DNA from: Clostridiales bacterium oral taxon 876 str. F0540
GTDB lineage: Bacteria; Bacillota; Clostridia; Clostridiales; Clostridiaceae
Assembly (NCBI GenBank): GCA_000466585.1
Contig: KE993501.1
Coordinates: forward strand, 245,189 to 309,188
Direction: 5' to 3'
Length of the DNA: 64,000 nt
Part shown: one piece after another, positions 52,809 through 61,873 of the stretch
How the letters are laid out: each line of letters opens with the position of its first letter
Numbering within the stretch: the stretch's first letter is position 1
Notes under the pieces: generated by a model
Databases searched by the model: none
What the model saw: the letters and a program-made list of their open reading frames with translations, nothing else
Told to the model about the DNA's origin: nothing
Position numbers and translations under genes: made by a program

Positions 52809-53444
52809 ATGTTAAAAAAAGAATTACTAAAACTTATAGAAAAAATAGAAGATGAAGGCTCAATCGATGAGGTTTTATCTGGAAGTGATTTTGCAAAGTC
52901 ACTTTTGAATAGTGGCTTAACTTTGGATGCATTCAAGGAAAAATTAAAAGCTGATAAAGATTTTAAAGCATTTTTAGATTCAGAAAAGGATAAGCACAGT
53001 TCTAAGTCTTTAGAAACTTGGAAACAAAACAATCTTGAAAAATTACTTGATGAAGAAGTTAAAAAGAGATTTCCAGAACAAGACCCAAAGGATACTGAAC
53101 TTGCAAAACTTAAAGCTGAAATAGATAAAATGCAAAAGGAGAGTCTTAGAAAAGACCTAACTAACAAGGCTATTAAGATAGCAACAGATAAAAAGTTACC
53201 AGTGGATTTAGTAGACTTTTTAATAGGACAAGATGAAGAGACTACTACTAAAAATCTTGAAAAGCTTGAATCTGTTTTTGGAACACACGTAGAATCTCTT
53301 GTACAAGAGAGATTAAAAGGGAATTCATATACCCCACCAACAAATACAAACACAAATACAACTACTTATGAAGATTTAGTTAAAAATGCTGATAATATGA
53401 CTTCGGCTCAGGTAGCTGAAATGTTCTCTAAGATAGGAAAATAA
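52809..53444 (+). CDS. Capsid scaffold protein (DUF4355-like)
   Basis: The 211-residue acidic, helical protein has a central coiled coil (ELAKLKAEIDKMQKESLRK) and a C-terminal LVKNADNMTSAQVAEMF, as in DUF4355 scaffolds of siphophages that guide coat assembly. It directly precedes the major capsid gene. GGAGAG before the ATG. Confidence 0.85.
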   Translation: MLKKELLKLIEKIEDEGSIDEVLSGSDFAKSLLNSGLTLDAFKEKLKADKDFKAFLDSEKDKHSSKSLETWKQNNLEKLLDEEVKKRFPEQDPKDTELAKLKAEIDKMQKESLRKDLTNKAIKIATDKKLPVDLVDFLIGQDEETTTKNLEKLESVFGTHVESLVQERLKGNSYTPPTNTNTNTTTYEDLVKNADNMTSAQVAEMFSKIGK

Positions 53445-53460
53445 CCTATCTTATTTTATT
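53430..53460 (+). terminator. Terminator-like hairpin
   Basis: AAGATAGG / CCTATCTT, 8-bp stem, 7-base loop, T-rich tail. Confidence 0.6.
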
Positions 53461-53530
53461 GTATTAAAATTTGTCTTTAGGCTTAGACATTAAAGAAAGT
53501 ACATTATAAAAAGAAAGAGGTAATTTATAT

Positions 53531-54340
53531 ATGGCAGTAGCAAATTTTAAGAAAACTTTATGGGAAGGAGCTTTACTTGCAAACTTTCACAGCGTAAGTA
53601 TAGCAGATGTAATAACAACTAAACCATCTAGTACAGATGGAGAAAAGATTATATTTAATCGAGTAGGAGCAGGAACTCTAAAAGATTATACCGGTTCAAT
53701 TGCTTGGGATGAAATTACTACAACTCCAGTAGAAATGACTTTTGGGCAAAAGAAATATTTTGCATTTTCTCTTGATGATGTAGATAAGGCTCAATTAGTA
53801 GCAGATGTAATGACAGCAACAACAAAGGAACACAGTGCAGTATTATCTGAAACTATTGATGGATATGTTTTAGGAAAAGCAATAGCAGGAGTTAAAACAG
53901 CTAATTATCCAACTAAAACTACAGCAAAATCTATTACTAAGGTAACTGATGCTTATGATTCTATTGTAGACTTAGGTACACTTTTAGGTAAGAGTAAAGT
54001 TCCAATGACTGATAGATATGCAGTAATAAACAACGACTATTTAAATCTATTACAAAAGGATGATAGATTTACTAGAAATCCTGAAGTTCTTGCAAATGGT
54101 ATAGTAAACAATGCAAAAATTAATGGTATGACAATAATAATCAGTGAGGAAGTACCAACAGGAAAAGTTGTAGCATTACATAAATCTGCAACTGGTTATG
54201 CTAAGCAGATTAGCGAATTAGAGGCAATGAGACTTCAAACAGCTTTTGCAGATGGAGTAAGAGGACTTACAGTATATGATTCTGTTGTATTAAGACCAGA
54301 AGCCATCGCAGTATTAAACTATACAATTGCATTAGTTTAA
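53531..54340 (+). CDS. Major capsid protein
   Basis: The 269-residue protein is an HK97-fold coat protein by family resemblance and position: ANFKKTLWEGALLANFHSVS at the start, then TSIAWDE-like strand SIAWDEITTTPVEM, FAFSLDDVDKAQL, and the end TVYDSVVLRPEAIAVLN. The strong AAAGAGG site fits high expression. Confidence 0.88.
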   Translation: MAVANFKKTLWEGALLANFHSVSIADVITTKPSSTDGEKIIFNRVGAGTLKDYTGSIAWDEITTTPVEMTFGQKKYFAFSLDDVDKAQLVADVMTATTKEHSAVLSETIDGYVLGKAIAGVKTANYPTKTTAKSITKVTDAYDSIVDLGTLLGKSKVPMTDRYAVINNDYLNLLQKDDRFTRNPEVLANGIVNNAKINGMTIIISEEVPTGKVVALHKSATGYAKQISELEAMRLQTAFADGVRGLTVYDSVVLRPEAIAVLNYTIALV

Positions 54341-54343
54341 TTT

Positions 54344-54370
54344 GAGAAGGGTTAATTCCCTTCTCTTACT
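54344..54370 (+). terminator. Terminator-like hairpin after the capsid gene
   Basis: GAGAAGGG / CCCTTCTC, 8-bp perfect stem, 6-base loop, T-rich tail. Confidence 0.7.
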
Positions 54371-54394
54371 TTATATGAGAGGAAGGGATAATCA

Positions 54395-54715
54395 ATGATA
54401 ATTGATGATATAAAAACACTATTAGATATACAAGACAATTCTAAAGATAATATTTTTAATATTTATATCCGTAGAGCTACAACGGTAATACAAAACTACC
54501 TTAATAATTCAACTTTTACAGGAGAGTATATTGAAACTAATTTTCCAGATGCAATTATAGATATAGTTGTAAATGCTTATAACTTCAAAGGTAAGAATAA
54601 TATAAAATCTATTACTCAAGGAGCAAGAAGTGTTACTTATTCAGATAATACCGCTTTTTGTGTTACTGAAAGTGTAGCCAACATGCTTCCTACTCCATAT
54701 TTAAGGATGTGTTAG
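54395..54715 (+). CDS. Head-tail connector (gp15/gp6-like adaptor)
   Basis: The 106-residue helical adaptor has the usual start IDDIKTLLDIQDNSKDNI, a middle ATTVIQNYLN and a PTPYLRMC end. It is the first gene after the capsid, the normal place for the adaptor that sits on the portal. AGGAAGGG before the ATG. Confidence 0.8.
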   Translation: MIIDDIKTLLDIQDNSKDNIFNIYIRRATTVIQNYLNNSTFTGEYIETNFPDAIIDIVVNAYNFKGKNNIKSITQGARSVTYSDNTAFCVTESVANMLPTPYLRMC

Positions 54716-54716
54716 C

Positions 54717-55016
54717 ATGTTTTATGATAAAAAAGTAGGTATACACAATAAGACCGAAGGCACTAAAGTTAATGGTGTATATATTCCAGGAAAATTACAA
54801 TGGGTAAAAGATATATATGTAGATATACAACCTTATAGCACTGCGCTATTACTTAAAGATTATGGCTATAACATAGAAGTTACTAAAAGAATATTTTCAG
54901 ATATAGAAGCTAATATAAAAATAGGTACTATACTCAAATATAATTTAGATGAATATGAGGTAAGAAAAATAATTCCTTGGGATGATTACATGGAGGTTAT
55001 GTGTTATGGGGTATAA
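54717..55016 (+). CDS. Head-closure protein (head-tail joining)
   Basis: The 99-residue protein has the beta-rich pattern of SPP1 gp16-type stoppers (VGIHNKTEGTKVNGVYIPG, and a GTILKYNLDEYEVRKIIPW end). The start follows the adaptor stop by one base. It overlaps the next gene. Confidence 0.7.
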   Translation: MFYDKKVGIHNKTEGTKVNGVYIPGKLQWVKDIYVDIQPYSTALLLKDYGYNIEVTKRIFSDIEANIKIGTILKYNLDEYEVRKIIPWDDYMEVMCYGV

Positions 55017-55344
55017 GAGTTATAAAAATGAAGTCATTAGTAAACTCAAAGATGCTGAAAAGCAAGTATTAGATACCATAGGTACTTTTATAATTGCCGA
55101 AGCACAATTAAGAACTACGGTTGATACTGGTAATTTAAGAAGAAGTGAAACTTTTGAAACTGACATAGGAGAGAAGAAGGTTACTGTAGGGGTTACACCA
55201 GAAGCTCCATATGGAATATATGTCGAAAAAGGAACTTCTAAACAAAAGGCACAACCATTTCTTGAACCTGCTGTTATGGACAATCTTAGCAAGCTAGAAC
55301 AAATAGCAGGTGAAAAAATCTCTGTAAATATGGATGGTGAATAG
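55006..55344 (+). CDS. HK97 gp10-like tail completion protein
   Basis: The 112-residue protein shows the family signature: VDTGNLRRSETFETDIG and YGIYVEKGTSKQKAQPFLEPA. ATG at 55006 has GGAGG nine bases ahead and is preferred over 54982. Confidence 0.85.
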   Translation: MGYKSYKNEVISKLKDAEKQVLDTIGTFIIAEAQLRTTVDTGNLRRSETFETDIGEKKVTVGVTPEAPYGIYVEKGTSKQKAQPFLEPAVMDNLSKLEQIAGEKISVNMDGE

Positions 55345-55345
55345 G

Positions 55346-55720
55346 ATGCTAGAATTGTATGAATTAATTAATAGCAATATTGAATCTATCTGTAGTTGTT
55401 ATGCTGACCACTATCCAGAGGATTTAGAAAAGGCTTATCCATATGCTGAAATTTCTTTTCCAAATATATCACCTAACAATACTTTCAGTAATTTAAATTT
55501 ATTGCAGATAGATATTTGGGATGATAAATCTACAGACATTAGAGAAATCGAAGGAATTGCAGATGAAATTGACAAGAGAATAAAAAAATTACAAATAAAT
55601 AATGATACAATGCAAGTTTGTATCTATAGAAACAATCCTTATAGATTGAAACTGAATGACCCAGAAGTACATATACAAAGAAGACAATTGCGATATATTG
55701 TTAGAGTTTATTATAAATAA
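55346..55720 (+). CDS. Tail terminator-like minor tail protein
   Basis: The roughly 124-residue protein has an acidic alpha/beta pattern (LLQIDIWDDKSTDIREIE) of tail-terminator proteins. Two in-frame ATGs (55334, 55346) are possible. The second has GGTGAATA nearby. Confidence 0.7.
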   Translation: MLELYELINSNIESICSCYADHYPEDLEKAYPYAEISFPNISPNNTFSNLNLLQIDIWDDKSTDIREIEGIADEIDKRIKKLQINNDTMQVCIYRNNPYRLKLNDPEVHIQRRQLRYIVRVYYK

Positions 55721-55737
55721 GAAAGAGAGGTAATATT

Positions 55738-56307
55738 ATGGCAGAAAATAGCACAAATACAGTAGGTTATACCGCAAGTACACCTAACCATTTGATTATA
55801 GATAGTGGAGCATTATATAAAAACTATGGAATAGTTGGCAAGGAAGCTTTGATAGGAGCTACAAGTGGCGGGAATGAATTAAATATTACAGTAAAAACAA
55901 GGGATGTAAAATGTGATGGAGTAAAAGGAAACGTTAAAGGTCTAAGAATGATTACGGATACTGAGGTTACTCTTAAAACTAATATGCTAGAAGTAACAAC
56001 CGATATATTAAAGATGGCACTATTAGGACAAGTAGATAGTACAACAAATGCAGACTACGACCTTATTACAGGCAAAACATACATTGCAGATACAGATTAC
56101 TTAGACAATATTGCCCTAGTAGGTAAACTATCTGGCAGCCAAAAGCCAGTAATAATTATATTGAAAAATGTTTTGAATACTGATGGATTAAAGTTTAAAA
56201 CTGAAGATGATAAGGATAATGTACTTCCTGTCACTTTTACAGCATTTATAGACCCATTAACACCGAACGTTTTACCTTATGAAATTAGATTCCCTAAAAT
56301 GGCATAG
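55738..56307 (+). CDS. Major tail tube protein
   Basis: The 189-residue beta-rich protein (EALIGATSGGNELNITVKTR, then VKGLRMITDTEVTLKTNMLE) fits the siphophage tail tube class. It lies between the terminator protein and the tail chaperone genes, the standard place. AGAGAGG before the ATG. Confidence 0.85.
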   Translation: MAENSTNTVGYTASTPNHLIIDSGALYKNYGIVGKEALIGATSGGNELNITVKTRDVKCDGVKGNVKGLRMITDTEVTLKTNMLEVTTDILKMALLGQVDSTTNADYDLITGKTYIADTDYLDNIALVGKLSGSQKPVIIILKNVLNTDGLKFKTEDDKDNVLPVTFTAFIDPLTPNVLPYEIRFPKMA

Positions 56308-56311
56308 TTTT

Positions 56312-56343
56312 AAGCACTTACTTATGTAGGTGCTTTTATTTTT
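56312..56343 (+). terminator. Terminator-like hairpin after the tail tube gene
   Basis: AAGCACTTA / TAGGTGCTT (9 bp, one G-U), 6-base loop, T-rich tail. Confidence 0.65.
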
Positions 56344-56365
56344 ATTAAGAGTTGGAGGTAATACA

Positions 56366-56701
56366 ATGAGAAAATTAGAAACGAGTGATTTATTTTCCTT
56401 AACAAGGATTCTAAAAAAGATGAATATAAAGGATGAAATAAAGTCCTTAGTAAAAGATGTTACAGGACTAAATGATGAAGAAAAAAAGAAGGCTGAACAG
56501 GCTTTGCAGATAGAATTAGTATGGTTATTTGTGGAGAATATCGGAAACGCAGAAAAAGAAATATATAAATTTTTAGCAGATTTAACTGGCATGAAAACCG
56601 AAGAAATAAAACATTTAGAACCAAATAAATTTATGGCACTTATAGAAGAATTATTTCAACAAGACAGCCTTGGAAGTTTTTTCTCTATGGCACTCAAATA
56701 G
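56366..56701 (+). CDS. Tail assembly chaperone G
   Basis: The 111-residue helical acidic protein begins at 56366 with TTGGAGG. It corresponds to the G (upstream) tail chaperone that coats the tape measure before tail assembly. Near its end is TTTTTTC (56677-56683) in the right phase for a -1 slip. Confidence 0.82.
   Translation: MRKLETSDLFSLTRILKKMNIKDEIKSLVKDVTGLNDEEKKKAEQALQIELVWLFVENIGNAEKEIYKFLADLTGMKTEEIKHLEPNKFMALIEELFQQDSLGSFFSMALK
56677..56683 (+). promoter_or_regulatory. Programmed -1 frameshift site for the G-T chaperone
   Basis: TTTTTTC is in X-XXY-YYZ phase: zero-frame codons TTT TTC slip to TTT TTT. After the slip the frame reads FFLYGTQIDDEFECLDLLLS and joins smoothly to the T part ending at 57012. 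Confidence 0.85.
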
Positions 56702-57012
56702 ATGATGAATTTGAGTGCTTGGACTTATTGTTAAGTAGATATGGAAATATTGATTATATTTTAAAAATGAATATTGAAGACGGATTGGAGTTAATAAAAA
56801 CTGCTTATTTAAAACAAGCAGAGGAAAGATTATGGCAACAATGGTTAGCTGAAAGACCGTACTTTGAAACATTTGTAAGCTTTGAAGAATATAAGAAAAA
56901 AGCTTTAAAAACAAATATTAAAACTGAAAACAATAAAAATGATATAAAAAAAATTATTGAAGAAGCAGAAAAAATTAAAAATGCTGATACAAAGAGAGGA
57001 GGTAATAGTTAA
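56683..57012 (+). CDS. Tail assembly chaperone T extension (made by frameshift)
   Basis: The T domain is read only through the -1 frameshift. The fused product is about 215 residues (about 106 from G and 109 from T). Its sequence YGNIDYILKMNIEDGLELIK is typical of Gram-positive phage T parts. No good start codon with a ribosome site exists in this frame. The stop shares an A with the tape measure ATG. Confidence 0.82.
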   Translation, partial: LYGTQIDDEFECLDLLLSRYGNIDYILKMNIEDGLELIKTAYLKQAEERLWQQWLAERPYFETFVSFEEYKKKALKTNIKTENNKNDIKKIIEEAEKIKNADTKRGGNS

Positions 57013-58907
57013 TGAAGATATTCAGTTTATTTGGTGAAATACTTTTAAAAGACAATGGAACTACAAATAAACTAGATGAAATAGATAAAAAGGCTAAGGG
57101 AACAAGTAAAAGTTTTGATGATTCTTTCAGCAAAATTAAATCTAGTGCATTAAAAGTAGGCTCTGTGCTTTTAGGTGGTCTAGGCATTAAAGAATTAGTA
57201 ACAAAAACATATCAATTTGCTGAAAGTGCAAGTGACCTAGGAGAAGCACAAAACGTTGTTGAAAGTACATTTAAAAAAAGTGCAAAATCAATTTTGGAAT
57301 GGACTAATACTACAGCCAAAAGCGCAGGTATATCTAAAACCTCCTCTATGCAATGGTCAGGATTTATGGGGGCAATGTTAAAATCTTCTGGAGTTACTGA
57401 AGAATCCAGCGCTAAGATGTCAAAATCTCTAGTACAACTAACAGGAGATATGTCCTCATTTTATAATATCGGTACTTCTGAGATGTGGGAAAAGATAAGA
57501 AGCGGTATAAGCGGAGAAGTTGAGCCACTTCGTGCTTTAGGAATAAATATGTCAGTTGCAAATCTTGAAGCATATGCATTGGCTGAAGGAATTAAAAAGC
57601 CTTATAAGGAAATGTCACAAGGTGAGCAAACACAATTGAGATATAACTATTTAATGAAAGTTACTAAAGATGCACAAGGAGACTTTTCTAAAACTTTAGG
57701 AAGTTCATTTGCTAATCAAGTGAGAGTAGCAAAAATGAACATGGAGGATTTAGGAAGAAGTATTGGCTCTGTAGTACTGCCTTATTTTATGAAAGGTGTA
57801 ACCTTTATAAATGAAAATATGCCTAAAATTAAAGAAGTAATCAATGGGTCAGTCAATGGTATTATTGGAACTGTAAAATTTGTAATACCTAAATTTGAAG
57901 AATGGATTAAATTGATAAGACAAATTGCAAGTGAGTTATTACCTAGCTTTGGTGGTAGTTCAAAAGAAGTCCAGGGTAAAGTTACAGATTTAGCTAAAAA
58001 TGGCTTGAATTTTATTACAGAAGCTTTAACTTGGCTGAAGGATAACATAGGCGTTGTTAAAGCAGGAATTATAGGTTTATCAACAGTTTGGGCTATACAA
58101 AAAGGAATATTGTTAGCACACAACATTGCTTTAGTCGCACATAACGTACAGATGGGTGTTAAAAAAGGACTAGATATATTTGAAACAGCGCAAATTAAAG
58201 CTCTATACATACAAGAGGGAATACGAAATGGTGTTACTTGGGGTGCGGTTGCAGCTCAAAAGGCTTTGAATTTGGTTATGTCATTAAACCCAATTTCATT
58301 AGTAATAATTGCTATAGGTGCATTAATTGCAATAGGTGTAGTTTTATATAATAAATCAGCTACATTTAGGAATTTTGTTAATAATCTATGGGGAGATTTA
58401 AAGTCTTTTGCTAAGAGTATTCCTGAACACTTTGAAAATATGAAAAAAGGTGTTATTGATAAATTTGAGTCCATACATAATAAAATTGAAGAAATTAAGA
58501 ATAAAATCAAACAAAAAATAAAGGACATGTTCACTTTCGAACCTCCGCATTTTAAACTACCCCACCTATCGCTTAGTGGAAAGTTAAGCTTAGTACCGCC
58601 TTCAGTACCAGATTTTTCAGTGAAATGGTATGCAAAAGGAACTGATTATTTCCAAGGCGGTTTGGCAGGTATCAATGAAGCTGGGGGAGAAATAGTAAAT
58701 CTTCCTCGAGGAAGTCAAATTATTCCGCATGATATCTCTATGGAAATAGCCAAAAATAGAACGAATAATAAAACAGAGATAGTATTTATTCTTCCAGATA
58801 AACGTGAAGTTGCACGCTATATAGTTGACCCAATGAGTGAAGAGCTTGCTAATAAAGATAATAGAGAAAACTTTACATTTAATATGGGAGGTGTTCTTAA
58901 TGGATAG
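57012..58907 (+). CDS. Tape measure protein
   Basis: The 631-residue protein sets tail length. The N-terminal part has family sequence (FKKSAKSILEWTNTTAKSAG, then WSGFMGAMLKSSGVT and SGEVEPLRALGINMS). Several hydrophobic segments follow at about residues 340-440, and a basic coiled coil near 490. GGINEAGGEIVNLPRG marks the C-terminal part. At 631 residues it implies a short tail (about 0.15 nm per residue, so near 95 nm, a rule of thumb). Confidence 0.9.
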   Translation: MKIFSLFGEILLKDNGTTNKLDEIDKKAKGTSKSFDDSFSKIKSSALKVGSVLLGGLGIKELVTKTYQFAESASDLGEAQNVVESTFKKSAKSILEWTNTTAKSAGISKTSSMQWSGFMGAMLKSSGVTEESSAKMSKSLVQLTGDMSSFYNIGTSEMWEKIRSGISGEVEPLRALGINMSVANLEAYALAEGIKKPYKEMSQGEQTQLRYNYLMKVTKDAQGDFSKTLGSSFANQVRVAKMNMEDLGRSIGSVVLPYFMKGVTFINENMPKIKEVINGSVNGIIGTVKFVIPKFEEWIKLIRQIASELLPSFGGSSKEVQGKVTDLAKNGLNFITEALTWLKDNIGVVKAGIIGLSTVWAIQKGILLAHNIALVAHNVQMGVKKGLDIFETAQIKALYIQEGIRNGVTWGAVAAQKALNLVMSLNPISLVIIAIGALIAIGVVLYNKSATFRNFVNNLWGDLKSFAKSIPEHFENMKKGVIDKFESIHNKIEEIKNKIKQKIKDMFTFEPPHFKLPHLSLSGKLSLVPPSVPDFSVKWYAKGTDYFQGGLAGINEAGGEIVNLPRGSQIIPHDISMEIAKNRTNNKTEIVFILPDKREVARYIVDPMSEELANKDNRENFTFNMGGVLNG

Positions 58908-59580
58908 TTTTATATGGAAAGGTCAAGATTCTTGGCTTGATTATGGAATTGTTGTTAATGAAAGACCTCCTTTTGTGAAAGCAGAAAAACAAACTGAGGA
59001 AATACCTGTATTAGGTAGAGATGGTTCTTTGACGGTAGATTATGAAAGCTATAAAAATATTAACCTTCCAATGAAATGTACACTATTGGATAATAAAAAT
59101 ATTGACAATGTTAAAGCGTGGCTTGATGGTTATGGAGATTTAATTTTTAGTTGGATACCTAATAAAAAGTATATCGGTAAGATGGTACAACAGATTGATA
59201 TAGAAGCAAGTTTAGAAAAAGAGGGTGAATTTCCTTTGAATTGGAGATGCCAACCTTTTTTATATTTACTTGATAATTCTATTATAACTTTAACTCAGCC
59301 ATCATCAATTTTTAATCAAGGCACATATACTTCTCAACCAATCTTCACAATTTATGGTCAAGGAAATATAACACTTACTGTAAATAGTAAATCTATTTAT
59401 CTTACAGATGTGCAAGATTATATAATTGTAGATGGAGTCTCAGGGGACTGCAAAGAGGTAAAACTTTGTAACTCGAAGATAAATGGTAAACCTCCTGCTT
59501 TTATGTTGGGAGAAAATATTATTACATGGCAAGGGAACGTAACAAAAATTGATATACAACCAAATTGGAGATGTTTGTAA
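58900..59580 (+). CDS. Distal tail protein (Dit)
   Basis: The 226-residue protein forms the hexamer linking tail tube to baseplate. It has the family opening SFIWKGQDSWLDYGIVVNER and an internal PVLGRDGSLTVD. ATG at 58900 follows GGGAGG and overlaps the tape measure stop by eight bases. A strong terminator hairpin begins in its last codons. Confidence 0.88.
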   Translation: MDSFIWKGQDSWLDYGIVVNERPPFVKAEKQTEEIPVLGRDGSLTVDYESYKNINLPMKCTLLDNKNIDNVKAWLDGYGDLIFSWIPNKKYIGKMVQQIDIEASLEKEGEFPLNWRCQPFLYLLDNSIITLTQPSSIFNQGTYTSQPIFTIYGQGNITLTVNSKSIYLTDVQDYIIVDGVSGDCKEVKLCNSKINGKPPAFMLGENIITWQGNVTKIDIQPNWRCL

Positions 59581-59601
59581 TTACACAAGCATCTCTTTTT
59601 T
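59568..59601 (+). terminator. Strong intrinsic terminator after dit
   Basis: GAGATGTTTGT / ACAAGCATCTC, 11-bp stem with one G-U pair, 6-base loop, six T. Confidence 0.85.
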
Positions 59602-59625
59602 ATACGCAAAAGGGATGGTGATAAT

Positions 59626-61710
59626 ATGGAAATAATAAGAGAAATAATTTTTGATATAGATAAAAATATATATACGAAAATAGATGCTAAGCAGAACGAT
59701 GTTAATAGTAGATTTATAAGATTTACTTTAACAAATAGTGGACTTGCTTTAAATCTTACAGGGCATACAGTTAAAATATTTGCAGTTAAGGCAGATAGCA
59801 CACTAATCTTTAATAATGTAACAATTGAAAATGCAGTTAATGGCAAGGTATTAGTAGAATTAACTAGTCAGGCACTTGCAGTTGCAGGAGATTTAGCTTG
59901 TGAATTAGCTATTTATGGTGCTGATAATAGTATACTAAGTTCTAAGCAATTTACAATTAACGTTATACAAAGTATAAGAAATGATAGTGCTATAGAATCA
60001 TCAAATGAATTTACAGCATTGACAGATGGAATAACAAAATTAAACCAGTGGGATTCACAGTTCCAACAAAAGTACGATGGATTGAATACACAATATGCAC
60101 AGCAACTTACTAAAAATACAAACGACATTCTATCAACTTCAAATAAAATAGGAATTTTAACTAATTTAAATACCCAAAATAAGACAGATTTGGTAGGAGC
60201 AATTAATGAAAATGTTGCGTCTTTGAATGATATTGTTCTTCAAACTGCCAAAATTAACGATGGACATCTTGTAAATATAAAAACATCCTCTTTCCCTGTA
60301 TTAACAGCCAACAGACGAGGAGCTACTAAAAAGAAAAGCAATATACAAATCTTATGTTTAGGAGATAGTCATGGATGGGGACAAGGTGCAAGTGGTTATG
60401 ATAACGGTGATGCATATTTTAATGTTCATCAACAATACCCTTATTCAAATGGTTTTTTTGATATATTAAGAAAACATATTGAAGAAAAACTTGATTGGTA
60501 TAAAAACTCTCTGATATTTACTACTGGGCTTCAAAACACCGCTCCTGATACCTCAACTTTTAATTTTGAGGGTATAGAAAGTATAAACAGAATAAATCAT
60601 AATTGGAAAATAATAAGTGGTGTTTATGGTTATTGGAATACTCCAAAACTTGGTACAAGTATTGATGATTGGTTTTTTTCATTAAACGAATTTGGTTATG
60701 AAACAGCTAGACAAAAACTATATGATGGTGTAATGTCAATGGCAAGAGACACAAACGAGAAGGCTGAGTTTGTTTTAGATATGGAAAACCACGCACAGAG
60801 AGTTTATATAGGGTTGTGTAGAGACTCTTCTAGTGCAAAAATGAAGATTTCTTTAAGAGATAACAATATGGGAGCTTTAGAACAAAATCTTGAAGGTTAT
60901 TCAAGTAAATCAAACTATTTTTATGGACAGCCTTCGGGGTATCCTTTAGTTTATACAGTACAAAACGGTATCCACACTCCGCTTCCGACAAGTGAATATA
61001 CTATTGATAATACTGGAATAGTTATAGACACCTATTCAAACACAACAACATCTTTTGATTGTATTTACTGTATAGACTTCGGCTCTAAACAAAAAGCAAG
61101 GCTTGTAGTTCAAATTGCAGGACAAAATGCTAATGCTACTGCTAATGCGGCATTAGCATTAAGAGGTATTATATTTGATGCAAATAATATAATAAATGCT
61201 TCAATGGGTGGGCATACAACTGGAGCGTGGCTTGGTACAGAAGCTTCCTTTAGTGGTGAAACAAACCCACATATTGATACATTGTTGCAAAGTATTCCGT
61301 TTACTCCTACATTGGCTATTATACAAGCTCCCATTGTAAATGAGTATTTAAACCAAACACCACTAGCTACATTTACTAGTAATCTAACAACTGTTATAAA
61401 TAAACTTAATAATCATAAAAGTGATGGTTCTAAAAAAATGGATGTTTTGTTTCTGACAACATTAGGCAACAAGGCAAAAGAGTATTTAGGCGAAGCACAA
61501 AGTGCAATTAAATATGAAAATTATTTTAATGCATTGAAAAATTATTGCGTTACTAATAATTACGGATTAATAGATTGTGATTCTTATTTTAAAAATCTAG
61601 CAAAGAATATGGATTATGAGTTGTTTTATGATGATGATAACCATCCATCTGCATATGCAAATGATGTAATTGGAAAAGAATTGATTAGAACAATTGATAT
61701 GTTAATTTAA
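59626..61710 (+). CDS. Baseplate protein: BppU domain plus SGNH hydrolase
   Basis: Residues 1-120 match the BppU (DUF2479) baseplate domain (NLTGHTVKIFAVKADSTLIF). A helical connector follows (about 120-215), then an SGNH-type hydrolase: GDSHG at 246-250 (Ser248), a Gly block SMGGHT at 526-531, Asn572 in PIVNEYL, and DDNHP with Asp670 and His673. This would remove acyl or acetyl groups from surface sugars while the phage binds. The gene has GATGGTGA before its ATG. Its position between Dit and Tal is unusual, and terminators bracket it. Confidence 0.82.
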   Translation: MEIIREIIFDIDKNIYTKIDAKQNDVNSRFIRFTLTNSGLALNLTGHTVKIFAVKADSTLIFNNVTIENAVNGKVLVELTSQALAVAGDLACELAIYGADNSILSSKQFTINVIQSIRNDSAIESSNEFTALTDGITKLNQWDSQFQQKYDGLNTQYAQQLTKNTNDILSTSNKIGILTNLNTQNKTDLVGAINENVASLNDIVLQTAKINDGHLVNIKTSSFPVLTANRRGATKKKSNIQILCLGDSHGWGQGASGYDNGDAYFNVHQQYPYSNGFFDILRKHIEEKLDWYKNSLIFTTGLQNTAPDTSTFNFEGIESINRINHNWKIISGVYGYWNTPKLGTSIDDWFFSLNEFGYETARQKLYDGVMSMARDTNEKAEFVLDMENHAQRVYIGLCRDSSSAKMKISLRDNNMGALEQNLEGYSSKSNYFYGQPSGYPLVYTVQNGIHTPLPTSEYTIDNTGIVIDTYSNTTTSFDCIYCIDFGSKQKARLVVQIAGQNANATANAALALRGIIFDANNIINASMGGHTTGAWLGTEASFSGETNPHIDTLLQSIPFTPTLAIIQAPIVNEYLNQTPLATFTSNLTTVINKLNNHKSDGSKKMDVLFLTTLGNKAKEYLGEAQSAIKYENYFNALKNYCVTNNYGLIDCDSYFKNLAKNMDYELFYDDDNHPSAYANDVIGKELIRTIDMLI

Positions 61711-61819
61711 CTCGCAATAGGATAATAGGGTGAAATAGTTACACAAAATAAAATTGAAGTTTTATTGGGTTTTAGTAAAAATATTCAATTAATAAAATAA
61801 CGAATTTATTGCTTTTTAT

Positions 61820-61847
61820 GAGAGTAACTTTTGTTGCTCTCTTTTTA
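61820..61847 (+). terminator. Intrinsic terminator after the BppU/SGNH gene
   Basis: GAGAGTAAC / GTTGCTCTC (9 bp, one G-U), 4-base loop, five T. Confidence 0.8.
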
Positions 61848-61873
61848 ATTTTGTATGAAGGAGGTCTGCTAAT

